64,000 bases of DNA from Myxococcales bacterium UBA1660 (GTDB lineage: Bacteria; Myxococcota_A; Polyangia; Polyangiales; Houyiibacteriaceae). The stretch covers positions 1-64,000 of the forward strand of contig DCLA01000072.1 in NCBI GenBank assembly GCA_002320815.1, in the 5' to 3' direction. The notes below the pieces were generated by a model. That model worked only from the letters and a program-made list of their open reading frames with translations, had not been told where the DNA came from and searched no databases. Of the stretch, positions 51,781-63,131 are shown piece after piece (position 1 is the first letter of the stretch; every line of letters starts with the position of its first letter). The position numbers and the translations under genes were made by a program.

Positions 51781-52158
51781 ATGGACCTCCGGCTCACCGC
51801 GCTCGCGGCGACGGTCTTCGTCGTCGCGTGCGTGGACACCACCGATGCCTACCTCGACGACTACTCGCTCTGCGCGATCAGCATCGATTGCGATTCGCAG
51901 CGCTGTGAAGCCATCGAGCGCAACGGGGTGAGGGACCGCTTCTGCGCTCGGGCGTGCTCGTCGACCGACGAGTGCGACCCGACGCCGATGGGTCAGCCGG
52001 GGACCTGCGCCGACATCGTTCTGACCGAGGGGGACTCCGCGGAGTCGCTCTGCGTCGAGACCTGCACCAGCGACGCCGACTGCGCCGTGGGCTGGGCCTG
52101 CCAGGACGACGCCGGCGCGCGCTATTGCCAGCCGGTCCCGCTCGCCACCGGCGAGTGA
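51781..52158 (+). CDS. Small Cys-rich lipoprotein 2
   Basis: A 125-residue paralogue of the preceding protein. Signal MDLRLTALAATVFVVAC puts the lipid on Cys17, then VDTTDAYLDDYSLC. Three Cys units follow (CAISIDCDSQRCE; CSSTDECDP; CTSDADCAVGWACQ), matching the spacing in lipoprotein 1. Start ATG 51781 begins the signal, five bases after the preceding stop, so the pair is co-transcribed and ends at the terminator at 52199. Confidence 0.8.
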   Translation: MDLRLTALAATVFVVACVDTTDAYLDDYSLCAISIDCDSQRCEAIERNGVRDRFCARACSSTDECDPTPMGQPGTCADIVLTEGDSAESLCVETCTSDADCAVGWACQDDAGARYCQPVPLATGE

Positions 52159-52198
52159 GAACCAGCGTTCGCGATCGGGACACCCGGTCGCGGCGGAG

Positions 52199-52238
52199 CC
52201 ACGAAAAACGGCGACCCGAGGGTCGCCGTTCTTCGTGG
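52199..52238. terminator. Bidirectional terminator between Cys-rich gene 2 and sucA
   Basis: Long inverted repeat: CCACGAA...AACGGCGACC and GGTCGCCGTT...TTCGTGG around CGAG. A-rich and T-rich stretches in the arms give U-runs in either direction. It sits between convergent stop codons. Confidence 0.85.
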
Positions 52239-52252
52239 AGTCCCGATGTCCG

Positions 52253-55168
52253 TCAGACGGTCAGGGCGCGGTCGACGAGGCGCTTCTGCTCCAGCTTGTG
52301 GGCCGAGCTCGACCCGGTGGCCGGGCTGGCGCTCTCGTCCCGGGCCACGCAGTGGATGGCGCGGCCGGGGAAGATCTGCGGGAGGCGGGCGCTCATGAAG
52401 AACCAGGGGCCCATGTTCCAGGGCTCTTCCTGGACCCACATCAGCTCCGCGTCGTCCGGGAAGATCCCGACGGCCTTCTGGATCTCCTCGGGCCGATACG
52501 GGTAGAGCTGCTCCATCCGGACGATGGCCACGTCGTTCTGCTCGCGCTCTTCCCGAGCCTCGAGCAGGTCGTAGTAGACCTTGCCGGAGCAGAGGATCAC
52601 CCGCTTGACGCCCTTGGGCTCCAGGTCGGCGACCTCCGGGATGACGCGCTGGTAGGTGCCCGTCGTCAGGTCCTCCATCGTGCAGATGGCCCGTCGATGC
52701 CGGAGGAGGCTCTTGGGGGTCATGACGATGAGGGGCTTGCGGAAGGGCCGGACCACCTGGCGCCGGAGCGCGTGGAAGATCTGCGCGGGAGTCGTCGGGT
52801 AGATGACCGACATGTTGTCCTCGGCGCACATGCTGAGGAAGCGCTCCAGGCGCGCGCTCGAGTGCTCGGGACCCATGCCCTCGAAGCCGTGGGGCAGGAG
52901 CATCACCAGACCGCTCAGCCGCTGCCACTTGTCTTCGGACGAGCTGATGAACTGGTCGATGATGACCTGGGCGCCGTTGGCGAAGTCGCCGAACTGGGCT
53001 TCCCAGGCGACGAGCGCGTCCGGGGTGTCGAGGGAGTAGCCCCACTCGAAGCCCAGCACGCCGGCCTCGGAGAGCGGGCTGTCGTAGATCTCCAGGCCCG
53101 CCTGGTCCTCGGTCACGTGACCGAGGCGCGTGTAGCGGCGGCCGCTCTCGCTGTCGAAGATCACCGCGTGGCGGTGGCTGAAGGTGCCGCGGCGGACGTC
53201 CTGGCCGGTGAGGCGCACGCGCACCTTGTCGGCGAGGATGCTGGCCATGGCCAGGTTCTCCGCGGTGCCCCAGTCGACGTCGGCGCCGGTCTCGAGGATC
53301 TTCCGCTGCTTGTCGAGCAGGAAGCGCTTGAGGCGGCTATGCGGCGTGAACCAGTCGGGGACGGTGGTCAGCGCGTCGAGGAGCGCGTCGAGGCGCTCCC
53401 GGGGCACCCCCGTGGGCGTGTCCTCGGTCTCGACGTCCCGGCCACCGCGGTAGTGGTTCCAGAGGCCCTCCATCGAGCGCGGCACCAGGGCGTAGTCCCC
53501 CTGGCGCGTCTCGTCGAGGGCGTCCTCGAGGTCCTGCCGGCGGCGCTTCTCGATCTCGTCGGCCTGCTCGCGGTTGATGCGGCCGGTCTCCTCGAGCTTC
53601 GAGACGTAGACCTCGCGCACGGTGCGCTTTTGGTCGATGGCCGAGTACATCATCGGCTGGGTGAAGCGCGGCTCGTCGCCCTCGTTGTGACCGTACTTGC
53701 GGTAGCAGTAGAGGTCGATGACCACGTCGCGGTGGAAGCGCTGCCGGTACTCGGCGGCCAGCTTCACGACCTGCGCGACGGCCTCCGGATCCTCGCCGTT
53801 CACGTGGAAGACGGGGCAGCGGAGCATCCGGGTGATGTCCGTGCAGTAGCGGGTCGCCCGGCTGTCCTCGGGGATCGTGGTGAACCCGATCTGGTTGTTG
53901 ATCACCACGTGGACGGTGCCGCCGGTCTCGTAGGCCTGCAGCTCGCTCAGGTTGAGCGTCTCCGCGACGATGCCCTGGCCGATGAAGGCCGCGTCGCCGT
54001 GGATCAGCAGGGGGAGCACCTGCTCGCGCTTCATGTCCCCGCGGCGGTCCTGCTTGGCTCGGGTCCGCCCCTCGACCACCGGGTTCACGAACTCGAGGTG
54101 GCTGGGGTTGAAGGTGAGGGTCAGGTGGACGGTGTTGCCGTTCGCCGTCTCGCGGTCGACCGAGTACCCGTGGTGGTACTTCACGTCGCCGCCGCCGAGG
54201 TGGAGCTCGGGGTTGTCGTCGTCGAAGCCCGCGAAGATCTCGCGGACGTTCATCTCCATGATGTTGACCATCACGTTGAGGCGGCCGCGGTGGGCCATGC
54301 CCAAGACGACCTCTTCGACGCCCAGCTCGGACGCGCGCTCGATGAGCAGGTCGAGCATGGGGATCACCGACTCGCCGCCCTCGAGGGAGAAGCGCTTGGC
54401 GCCGATGAACTTCGTGTGCAGGAACTGCTCGAAGATCTCCGCGTCGGTGAGCTTGGTCAGGATCCGCAGCTGCTGCTTGGCGGTCAGGTCCAGCCGGTTG
54501 CAGGTGGACTCCATCTCCTCCTGGAGCCAGTTCCGCGCCTCGCGGTCCTCCAGGAAGGTGAACTCCACGCCGATGCTGCGGGTGTAGGTCTCGCCCAGCC
54601 GCTCGAGGATCTCGCGCAGGGTCGCCGTGGCCGGGCCGGCCATGTCGCCGCTGCTGAAGACGGTGTCGGGGTCGACGGTGGCCAGACCGTAGCGCTCGAG
54701 GAAGAGCTCGTCGGGCTCCGACTGCTGCTTCAGCCCCAGCGGGTCCAGCTCGGCGAAGAGGTGACCCCGCACGCGGTAGGCGTTGATCAGCGCCGAGAGC
54801 CGGCCCTGCAGCTCGGTGGCGTCGAGGACGTCCTGGCTGGGCGGGAGCGAGCGCCGGTCGCTGGCGCGCCGGTCGATGAAGGGCAGGTTCTCGGCGGTCG
54901 GCGGCAGGTGGAAGACCTCCGCCGGGGTGCCGTTGCCGTTGCTGCCGTTGCTCTTGGGGAGCGCGGGCGGGCGGGGCAGGTGCGTTCCGGGGACGGCCTC
55001 GGCCGGTGCGGCGATCGCACCGGGGGAAGTCATCTCGGGCCACTCCTGCGGCTCCAGGCGGTCGAAATAGCGACGCCACGCCTCGTCCACCGAGGCGGGG
55101 TTGGCCATCCACTGGAGGAACTTCTCCTCGACCAAGCCTTGGTTCACGCCGAAGTCGTCGTGTCCCAT
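52253..55168 (-). CDS. sucA: 2-oxoglutarate dehydrogenase E1 component
   Basis: A 971-residue thiamine diphosphate enzyme of the TCA cycle that decarboxylates 2-oxoglutarate for E2. Motifs: N-terminal SucB-binding segment (FLQWMANPASVDEAWRRYFD), EGGESVIPMLDLLIERA, GMAHRGRLNVMVN, HGDAAFIGQGIVAETLNLS, NNQIGFTT, HVNGEDPEA, YCYRKYGHNEGDEPRFTQP, and the C-terminal transketolase-like part (LLPHGFEGMGPEHSSARLERFL). The length is typical. The Ala/Pro/Asn-rich linker after ~residue 60 is longer than in E. coli. No sucB follows; the transcript ends at the terminator, so E2 is encoded elsewhere. Confidence 0.95.
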   Translation of the reverse strand: MGHDDFGVNQGLVEEKFLQWMANPASVDEAWRRYFDRLEPQEWPEMTSPGAIAAPAEAVPGTHLPRPPALPKSNGSNGNGTPAEVFHLPPTAENLPFIDRRASDRRSLPPSQDVLDATELQGRLSALINAYRVRGHLFAELDPLGLKQQSEPDELFLERYGLATVDPDTVFSSGDMAGPATATLREILERLGETYTRSIGVEFTFLEDREARNWLQEEMESTCNRLDLTAKQQLRILTKLTDAEIFEQFLHTKFIGAKRFSLEGGESVIPMLDLLIERASELGVEEVVLGMAHRGRLNVMVNIMEMNVREIFAGFDDDNPELHLGGGDVKYHHGYSVDRETANGNTVHLTLTFNPSHLEFVNPVVEGRTRAKQDRRGDMKREQVLPLLIHGDAAFIGQGIVAETLNLSELQAYETGGTVHVVINNQIGFTTIPEDSRATRYCTDITRMLRCPVFHVNGEDPEAVAQVVKLAAEYRQRFHRDVVIDLYCYRKYGHNEGDEPRFTQPMMYSAIDQKRTVREVYVSKLEETGRINREQADEIEKRRRQDLEDALDETRQGDYALVPRSMEGLWNHYRGGRDVETEDTPTGVPRERLDALLDALTTVPDWFTPHSRLKRFLLDKQRKILETGADVDWGTAENLAMASILADKVRVRLTGQDVRRGTFSHRHAVIFDSESGRRYTRLGHVTEDQAGLEIYDSPLSEAGVLGFEWGYSLDTPDALVAWEAQFGDFANGAQVIIDQFISSSEDKWQRLSGLVMLLPHGFEGMGPEHSSARLERFLSMCAEDNMSVIYPTTPAQIFHALRRQVVRPFRKPLIVMTPKSLLRHRRAICTMEDLTTGTYQRVIPEVADLEPKGVKRVILCSGKVYYDLLEAREEREQNDVAIVRMEQLYPYRPEEIQKAVGIFPDDAELMWVQEEPWNMGPWFFMSARLPQIFPGRAIHCVARDESASPATGSSSAHKLEQKRLVDRALTV

Positions 55169-55375
55169 ACGTCCGAAATCCTTTTTCTTTCCGCTCGCTA
55201 CTGCATGTGCACGGAAGGGCTCTCGGCGAGCGTCGCCCATTCCGCGTAGGTGCGCGTCGACCTTACTTCTTTCGGTGGGGACGGGCCAGCCGCGAGGGCG
55301 CTACGGGTGCACCTTCGCGCGCCGGCTCCGCGGAGGCCGCGGGGCCGGGCTCGGGGTCGGGGCCTCGCGGGGCTC
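55169..55375. other. Intergenic region upstream of sucA
   Basis: 207 bases between the acyl-CoA dehydrogenase stop and the sucA start, both on the minus strand. Contains G/C-rich direct repeats (GGGCTCGGGGTCGGGGC) and an AAGGA ribosome binding site for sucA near 55180. Presumably the sucA promoter; no specific site recognised. Confidence 0.45.
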
Positions 55376-57054
<1,679 letters not shown>

Positions 57055-57058
<4 letters not shown>

Positions 57059-59247
57059 CGGCTCAGCTGCTGGTCCAAGAAGGTGAACATGCGGGCGTAC
57101 TTCTCTACCAAATCGCTCAGGCGCGTGCCCGCTCCGTGCCCCTGCTGGGTGTCCAGGTGGAAGTACACCGGGAGGCCGGAGCTCGTCGCTTCCTGGAGCG
57201 CGGCGGCGAACTTGGTGCTGTGGGCCCAGTGGACCCGGCTGTCGTGGTCGGCGGTCTCGATGAGCACGGCGGGGTAGGCCACCCCGTCGCGGACCTGGTG
57301 ATAGGGCGAGTAGCCATGGAGCCAAGCGAACTCCTCGGGCTTCTCGGGATCGCCGTACTCGCTGATCCACAGCTCCGCCGGGGGGAAGCGGTGGTAGCGG
57401 ACCATGTCGTAGAGGCCCACGTAGCTGGCGGCCGCGTGGAAGCGGTCCGGGACCCGGGTGACCATGGCGCCCATGAGCAGGCCGCCGTTGCTGCCGCCGG
57501 TGATGCCGATGCGCTCCGGCGCGCTGAGCCCGCTCTCGGTGAGCCAGCCCAGGATGGCCTCGAAGTCTTCGAAGACGTGGACCTTGTTGCCCAGCATGCC
57601 GGCCTGGTGCCAGGCCTCGCCGAGCTCGCCGCCGCCGCGGAGGTGGGCGACGGCGTACACCCCGCCCTGCTCCAGCCAGTAGAGCGCGTTGCGCGAGAAG
57701 CGCGGGAGGATGTTCACGTTGAAGCCGCCGTAGCCGTAGAGGAGCACGCGCGCCCGGCCGTCGGTGGGCTGGTCGCGGCGGCGGATCACGTGGACCGGGA
57801 CCTCGGTGCCGTCGGCGGAGGTCACGTGCTCGAGCTTCGCCTCGTAGACCGACAGGTCCAGGTCGATGGGCGTGCGGACGGTCTCGGTGAGCGCGCCGGT
57901 GCCGGCGGCCACGGTGAAGAGGCTGGGGGCCTGGAGGTACCCGCTGAAGGTGAAGGCCAGGGTGTCCACCCCGGGCCGACCGGAGACCCCTTCGATGGCG
58001 CCGCGGGTGGGCAGCTCGACCTCGCGCTGGGCGCCGCCGGTCTGCAGGTAGAGGCGCGAGCGGATGGCGTCGATGTAGTGGAGGGCGAGGCCGTCGCCGG
58101 CGAAGCTCCAGTCCTCGAGCACCGCGGCGGTCTGGGGCACCAGCTCCTCCCAGCGGCTCGGCTCGGCCGCGCGCCGGACGTCCACCTTCAGTAGGCGGTA
58201 CCGGGGCGCGTCGCGGTTGGTGTAGAGGTAGAGCGCGCCGTCGTGGGCGGTCGCGTGGGTGAGGCTCTCGTGGCCCTCGGTGACGGTCACGAAGCGGCCC
58301 TGGTCACCGGGCGCGACGGCCGTCCCCCGGCGGCCCCGGTCGAAGAGGAAGACGTCGCTCTGGGACCACCCGCGGAAGACGTTGATGACCAGGTAGCGCC
58401 CGTCCTCGGAGACCTGCGGCGCGGGGAAGTCGGTGGGCCGCTCGGCGCCGAAGACCCGGCGGTCGTCGTCGGGGGAGCCGTCGGCCATCGCGTGGAAGAA
58501 GACCCGCGGGAAGTAGGCGTCCTCGCGCTCGGCGTCGAAGCCCTCCTCGCCCTCCTTGGGGTAGCGGGTGTAGTAGAAGCCGCTCGCGTCCGGGAGCCAG
58601 GCCACGTTGCTCCACTTGGTCTTGGGGATGCGCAGCGGCAGCAGCGCGTCCTCGGCCGCGTCGAGGTCGAGGACGTGCAGCACGCTCTTCTCGTCGCCGT
58701 CGTGGGAGATCCCGAAGGCCAGGCGGCTTCCGTCCGGGCTGGGGTAGTACCAGTCGAGGGCCGCGCGCTCGCCCCAGGTCGCGGTGTCCGCGGCGTCGAC
58801 CAGGAGCCGCTCGGTCTCGCCCTCGCGGAGGTAGAGCGCCGGCTGCTCCCGGCCCCCCTCCTGCTTCTCGTAGACCAACCGGACCGGGCGCTCGCCGCCA
58901 CCGACCACGGCGCCGCCGTCGACGGAGCCGATGGCCAGGAGCTCGCGCAGGCGCGCCCGGGTGCCGTCGTGGATCGGCAGGGATTCGTCGGTGCGCTCGG
59001 TCTGGGCGGCCATCCAGCGCTGGGTCAGGGCCGAGTCGCGCTCCAGGGCGCGGTAGGGATCGGCGACCTCGGTCTCGTGGAGGGTGTCGGTCGTCGCTCC
59101 ACGACGGGCCTCTTCGTTCAACGCTCCCAACATCGCCCCCCAATCCCGCGCCTCTTCCCGAGGCGGCGGCGGCTCCGGCTGGGGAGTCGTCCGCACCTCG
59201 CCACCACAGGCCATCAGCACGGCCAACCCGAACCCGGTCCAACGCAT
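57055..59247 (-). CDS. Prolyl oligopeptidase family (S9A) lipoprotein
   Basis: A 730-residue serine peptidase. The N-terminus MRWTGFGLAVLMAC is a lipoprotein signal (lipid on Cys14), unusual for the family and implying envelope location. Beta-propeller domain follows (DPYRALERDSALTQRWMAAQ; DWYYPSPDGSRLAFGIS; YYTRYPKEGEEG), then the alpha/beta hydrolase domain: GGSNGG with S586, the Asp in ETADHDSRVHW and the His in QQGHGAG complete the triad. It cleaves short Pro-containing peptides. Start ATG 59247 is preferred because GGGAGGG precedes it by nine bases. Coupled to the downstream acyl-CoA dehydrogenase. Confidence 0.92.
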
Positions 59248-59342
59248 CGCCGAGATCCCTCCCATCCCGGCGCCCTGGCCGCAACCGTTTCGCGCCGGAG
59301 CCCGCGTGCGCGGTCGGTCCGCATGGGGCACCCTCGAGCGCC

Positions 59343-59732
59343 ATGGCGCGCATCTTCATCGCCCTCGCCGGAGTCCTCGGTGCCCTCGCGGTCGGACTGG
59401 GGGCCTTCGGCGCCCACGGTCTCCGGGCCAAGCTCGAGGCCCTCGACGACGGGGCCAAGCGCCTCGGCTGGTGGGAGACCGCCGCCCACTACCACTTGGT
59501 CCACGCGCTGGCCGTGGGGCTGGTGGCTTTCGTGATCGCCCGCGCCCCCAGCTCGCTGGGCAACGGCGCCGGCTACGCCTTCACCGCGGGGGTGCTCCTC
59601 TTCAGCGGGTCGCTCTACGCGATGACCCTGGGGGCCCCGCGCTGGTTCGGCGCCATCACGCCCCTGGGGGGCCTGGCCTTCATCGCGGGCTGGGTGCTCC
59701 TGGCGGTGAGCGGCTACCGGGCCCTCGGATGA
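59343..59732 (+). CDS. DUF423 membrane protein
   Basis: A 129-residue integral membrane protein with four helices. The N-terminal GVLGALAVGLGAFGAHGL is the family signature, with WWETAAHYHLVHALA and a C-terminal PLGGLAFIAGWVLLA. Small conserved family of unknown function found in many bacteria. It diverges from the prolyl oligopeptidase gene and is 22 bases upstream of an alpha/beta hydrolase gene. Confidence 0.92.
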   Translation: MARIFIALAGVLGALAVGLGAFGAHGLRAKLEALDDGAKRLGWWETAAHYHLVHALAVGLVAFVIARAPSSLGNGAGYAFTAGVLLFSGSLYAMTLGAPRWFGAITPLGGLAFIAGWVLLAVSGYRALG

Positions 59733-59754
59733 CCCGCGGGATTCGGATGAGCCG

Positions 59755-60687
59755 GTGAACTCGAGGAAGCCCTTTCGGCAGCTCCCCTTCCGTGCGCTCC
59801 CCGAGACGCCGCGGCGCGCGCACGACTTCCTCGAGCTGCCGACCGAGCGGGTGACCGTCGAGGTCGACGGGGAGCGGTCGAGGATCACCCACCGGGTCGT
59901 GGGGCCGGCGAGCGCGCCGCCCCTGGTGCTGGTGCACGGCCTGATGACCAGCGGGTACAGCTTCCGCTATGTCGTCCGCCCCCTCGTAGAGGCCGGCTTC
60001 CGTGTGCTGGTCCCCGACCTGCCCGGCGCCGGCGCGAGCGACGCGCTCGCCGCGCCCCACTCGGCGCCGCGGCTCGCCCGCGCGTTGGGGGCCTACCTGC
60101 GCGCGACGGGGACCTGGGGCGAGCGCGTGGTGGGCAACAGCATGGGCGGGTACCTGGCCATGCGGCTGGCCCTGGACGAGCCGGCCGCGATGAGCCGGCT
60201 GGTGAACGTGCACTCGCCGGTCCTGCCGCTCCCGCGGCTCCACGCGCTCCACTTCGCGCTGGGCACCGGGCTGGCGCGCCGGGTCCTGGGGCGGGTGGTG
60301 GCCCTCGATCCCGAGCGCTGGGTCCACCGCAACGTGCACTACCGCGACGAGACCTTGAAGAGCCGCGAGGAGGCCCGGGTCTACGCCGAGCCGCTACGTA
60401 CCCGCGCCGGGCGGCGGGCCTTCGCGAGCTGGCTGGGCGACGGGCTCGACCCCGCGGACCTGGAGACCTTCGCGCGCGACGTGGGGCGCTCGTCCGCGGG
60501 GTTCCCCATCCCGCTCCAGCTGGTCTACGCGCGCACCGACCCCATGGTGCCGCCGGAGATGGGCGAGGCGCTCCACCACCTGGTGCCCGACGCGCCGATG
60601 GTGTGGCTGGAGGAGAGCTCCCACTTCGCCCACGTGGACACCCCGGAGGCGTTTCTGGCGGCGGTGCTCCCCTTCCTTCAGGCGTAG
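59755..60687 (+). CDS. Alpha/beta hydrolase
   Basis: A 310-residue alpha/beta-fold hydrolase. HGLMTSGYSFRYV is the oxyanion-hole strand turn; VVGNSMGGYLAMRLAL is the nucleophile elbow (Ser); the Asp is in YARTDPMVPPEMG and the His in EESSHFAHVDTPE. An N-terminal ~50 residues of basic/Leu-rich sequence precede the core. Substrate unknown; esterase or epoxide-hydrolase-like clades are possible, but the Ser nucleophile favours esterase, lipase or C-C hydrolase. Start GTG 59755. Confidence 0.9.
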   Translation: MNSRKPFRQLPFRALPETPRRAHDFLELPTERVTVEVDGERSRITHRVVGPASAPPLVLVHGLMTSGYSFRYVVRPLVEAGFRVLVPDLPGAGASDALAAPHSAPRLARALGAYLRATGTWGERVVGNSMGGYLAMRLALDEPAAMSRLVNVHSPVLPLPRLHALHFALGTGLARRVLGRVVALDPERWVHRNVHYRDETLKSREEARVYAEPLRTRAGRRAFASWLGDGLDPADLETFARDVGRSSAGFPIPLQLVYARTDPMVPPEMGEALHHLVPDAPMVWLEESSHFAHVDTPEAFLAAVLPFLQA

Positions 60688-60756
60688 CGGCGGCTCCTCC
60701 GGGCCCGGCGGTTCTTCCGAGCCCGGCGGTTCTTCCGAGCCCGGCGGCTGCGCGGC
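60687..60756 (+). repeat. 18-base direct repeats between convergent genes
   Basis: GCCCGGCGGTTCTTCCGA occurs perfectly at 60703 and 60721, flanked by degenerate copies at 60687 and 60739. It fills the whole gap between the hydrolase stop and the ABC permease stop. Confidence 0.8.
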
Positions 60757-61551
60757 TCAGGCGCGCAGCTTCCAGCCGCGACCGAGCAGGCCTCCGGCCA
60801 CGGCCAAGAGGACCACCAGCAGGGTGCCGATGAACGCCGCCGCGTGGGTCACCGGGACGTCGCTGACTCCGAGGAGCCCGTAGCGCAGGCCGTTCACCAT
60901 GTAGAGGATCGGGTTCATGCGGCTCACCGTGTCCCAGGGCGCGGGGAGCATGTTCACCGAGTAGAAGACGCCGCCGAGGAAGGTCAGCGGCGTGAGCACG
61001 AAGTTCGGCACGATGCTGAGGTGGTCGAACTTCTCGGCCCAGAGCGCGCTGATCACGCCGAGGCAGCCGAAGCAGAGGGAGACCCCGCAGGCGAAGAAGA
61101 CGACCCAGCCGGGGTGCGCCATCCGGAAGCCGCTGAACAGTCCGGCGACCAGGTAGACCAGGCTGCCCACCACCAAGCCCCGGAGCATCGAGGCGCCCAG
61201 GTAGGCGACCAGCATCTCCAGCGCGCCCAGGGGCGCGACCAGGATGTCGACGATGGTGCCGTTGATCTTGGACTGGAAGAGACTCGAGGAGGCGTTGAGG
61301 AAGCTGTTGGAGATCAGCGCCAACATCACCAGACCGGGCACCACGTAGTCGATGTAGGGGACCCCATCGACCTCGCGGAGGCGGGAGCCGAGGGCCACGC
61401 CGAAGACCAGGAAGTAGAGGCTGGTGGTGACCAAGGGGCTGAACACGGTCTGCATCCAGACCTTGGCGAAGCGCCGGCACTCCTTGAGGAAGAGGGTGCG
61501 CAGCGCGGTGAGTCGCGCGCGGCCCTCGGTGGCGTCGAGGTCGTCGTTCAT
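60757..61551 (-). CDS. ABC-2 type permease
   Basis: A 264-residue permease with six helices in ABC-2 arrangement and conserved segments ECRRFAKVWMQTVFSPLVTTSLYFLVFG near the start and TPLTFLGGVFYSVNMLPAPWDTVSRMNPILYMVNGLRYGLLG near the end. The first is typical of ABC-2/DrrB-NodJ permeases. ATG 61551 overlaps the ATPase gene upstream (ATGA). Substrate unknown, drug or lipid-like by family. Confidence 0.92.
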   Translation of the reverse strand: MNDDLDATEGRARLTALRTLFLKECRRFAKVWMQTVFSPLVTTSLYFLVFGVALGSRLREVDGVPYIDYVVPGLVMLALISNSFLNASSSLFQSKINGTIVDILVAPLGALEMLVAYLGASMLRGLVVGSLVYLVAGLFSGFRMAHPGWVVFFACGVSLCFGCLGVISALWAEKFDHLSIVPNFVLTPLTFLGGVFYSVNMLPAPWDTVSRMNPILYMVNGLRYGLLGVSDVPVTHAAAFIGTLLVVLLAVAGGLLGRGWKLRA

Positions 61552-62300
61552 CGCGGGGCCTCCTCGGCGCCTTCGCGCACCAGCTGGACGAAGATGTCCT
61601 CTAGACGCTTCTCGCCGCCTCCGCGAGCCATCATCTCGTCCCGGGACTCCACCACCAGGAGCTGGCCCTTGCGCAGCACGCCGATGCGGTCGGCGAGCAT
61701 CTCCGCTTCCTCGAGGTAGTGGGTGGTCAGCACGATGGTGGTCCCCTCGTCGCGGAGCCGGCGGACCTCCTCCCAGAGCTCCTTGCGCAGCTCCACGTCC
61801 ACGCCGGCGGTGGGCTCGTCCAGGAAGAGGAGCTTGGGGTGATGCACCAGCGCTTTGGCCACCAGGAGGCGCCGCTTCATGCCGCCCGAGAGGTGGCGCG
61901 AGTAGGCGTCGCGGTGGTCGCTGAGCGAGAAGGTGGAGAGCAGGGCGTCGGCCCGCGCCGGGTCCGGCTTCTGGCCCATCAAGCCCTGCTGCACGAGGAG
62001 CGACTGGTAGGGGCTGAGGAAGGGGTCGAAGTTGATCTCCTGGGGGACCAGCCCGACCAACCGGCGGGTCTTGCGGAAGGCCCTCTGCACGTCGTGGCCG
62101 AAGACCTCGATGGTCCCGCCGGTGGCCCGGGCCAGCCCGGTGATGCAGCCGATCAGCGTGGTCTTACCGGCGCCGTTGGGGCCGAGGAGGGCGAAGATCT
62201 CGCCAGGGCGGACCTCCAGGGAGACGTCGTTCACGGCGACGAAGTCGCCGAAGCGTTTCACGACGTGGTCACAGCGGAGGGCGGGGGGAGCTTGGCTCAT
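61548..62300 (-). CDS. ABC-2 exporter ATP-binding protein
   Basis: A 250-residue ATPase: Walker A LLGPNGAGKTT, Q-loop VPQEINFDPF, signature LSGGMKRRLLVAKAL, Walker B LLFLDEPTAGVD, H-loop TTHYLEEAE. Length is standard without the long C-terminal extension. First gene of the exporter operon, divergent from the TetR gene (138 bases), making TetR control plausible. Confidence 0.95.
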   Translation of the reverse strand: MSQAPPALRCDHVVKRFGDFVAVNDVSLEVRPGEIFALLGPNGAGKTTLIGCITGLARATGGTIEVFGHDVQRAFRKTRRLVGLVPQEINFDPFLSPYQSLLVQQGLMGQKPDPARADALLSTFSLSDHRDAYSRHLSGGMKRRLLVAKALVHHPKLLFLDEPTAGVDVELRKELWEEVRRLRDEGTTIVLTTHYLEEAEMLADRIGVLRKGQLLVVESRDEMMARGGGEKRLEDIFVQLVREGAEEAPR

Positions 62301-62420
62301 GCGCGCCGGGACCTTGGGCTCTGGACGCGCGCTTGTCACGCGAGGGCCCTCGGATCGCGCAGGATTGGGCAATGATTTCCTCGTATTGGGGGTGATCCGG
62401 GGAAACCGTTGGCGCAAAAC

Positions 62421-62443
62421 GTAAATGTCATTTACTAAATGAC
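62421..62443. promoter_or_regulatory. Putative TetR operator overlapping the tetR start codon
   Basis: GTAAATG-T-CATTTAC (62421-62435) is a perfect dyad, and it overlaps a second one, GTCATTT-ACT-AAATGAC (62427-62443). The three half-sites lie in the most AT-rich stretch of the gap and include the tetR ATG at 62439. This is the classic position for TetR autoregulation. The regulator may also control the divergent ABC operon. Confidence 0.7.
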
Positions 62444-63131
62444 CATGGGTCACGAAGTCGAGTCTCCGCGCCAGCGCCGTCGGCGCGCCAACCGCGACCG
62501 CATCCTCGAAGCCGCGGTCCAGGTCGCGGTGGAAGACGGCATCGACGGGTTGGCCATCGCCCGGGTCGCCGAGCTCGCCGACTACACCCCGGGCGCGCTC
62601 TATCGCTACTACCCCTCGAAGGACGCGCTGCTCACCGCGGTGGTGGAGCGGGTGATCGGGGAGCTGGCCGAGCTGATCCGGGAGGCGGATGCGTCGGCCG
62701 CCGAGCCCCTCGGCCGCGTGGCCGCTCAGGTGAGCGCCTACCACGCCTTCGCCATCGGCGACGGCCACGGATTCCAGCTCATCGCGGCGATGGTGGGCGA
62801 CCCCCGCGTGCTGCTCCCGGAGGACGCCGACGCGGCTCAGGTGATGGGCGCCATGGTCCGCGCCCTCGCGCCCTTGGCGACCGCTCTCGAAGCTGCGGTC
62901 ACCGCCGGCGACCTCGAGCCGGTCGAGGCCCCCGAGACCACCGCCGAGCGCGCGATGCTGCTCTTCTCGGCGTTCCACGGCGCGCTCCAGCTCCGCAAGC
63001 AGGCGCGCATGGCGCCGGGGCTGATCGACGTCGACCGCATCGCCTTCCAGACGGTGCGCCTGATCCTGCGGGGCTGGGGCGCACGCCCCGAGGCCCTCAC
63101 CGTCCTCTCGCACCACGGAGTCGTCCGATGA
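62439..63131 (+). CDS. TetR-family transcriptional regulator
   Basis: A 230-residue repressor. The N-terminal helix-turn-helix (RRRANRDRILEAAVQVAVEDGIDGLAIARVAELADYTPGALYRYYPSKDALL) is typical; the C-terminal ligand-binding domain is unassigned. ATG 62439 lacks a ribosome binding site, and the second ATG at 62445 is an alternative; the mRNA may be leaderless. It overlaps the downstream hydroxylase gene by ATGA, so it probably regulates it in an autoregulated operon. Ligand unknown, perhaps a lipid or fatty acid given the partner. Confidence 0.93.
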   Translation: MTMGHEVESPRQRRRRANRDRILEAAVQVAVEDGIDGLAIARVAELADYTPGALYRYYPSKDALLTAVVERVIGELAELIREADASAAEPLGRVAAQVSAYHAFAIGDGHGFQLIAAMVGDPRVLLPEDADAAQVMGAMVRALAPLATALEAAVTAGDLEPVEAPETTAERAMLLFSAFHGALQLRKQARMAPGLIDVDRIAFQTVRLILRGWGARPEALTVLSHHGVVR

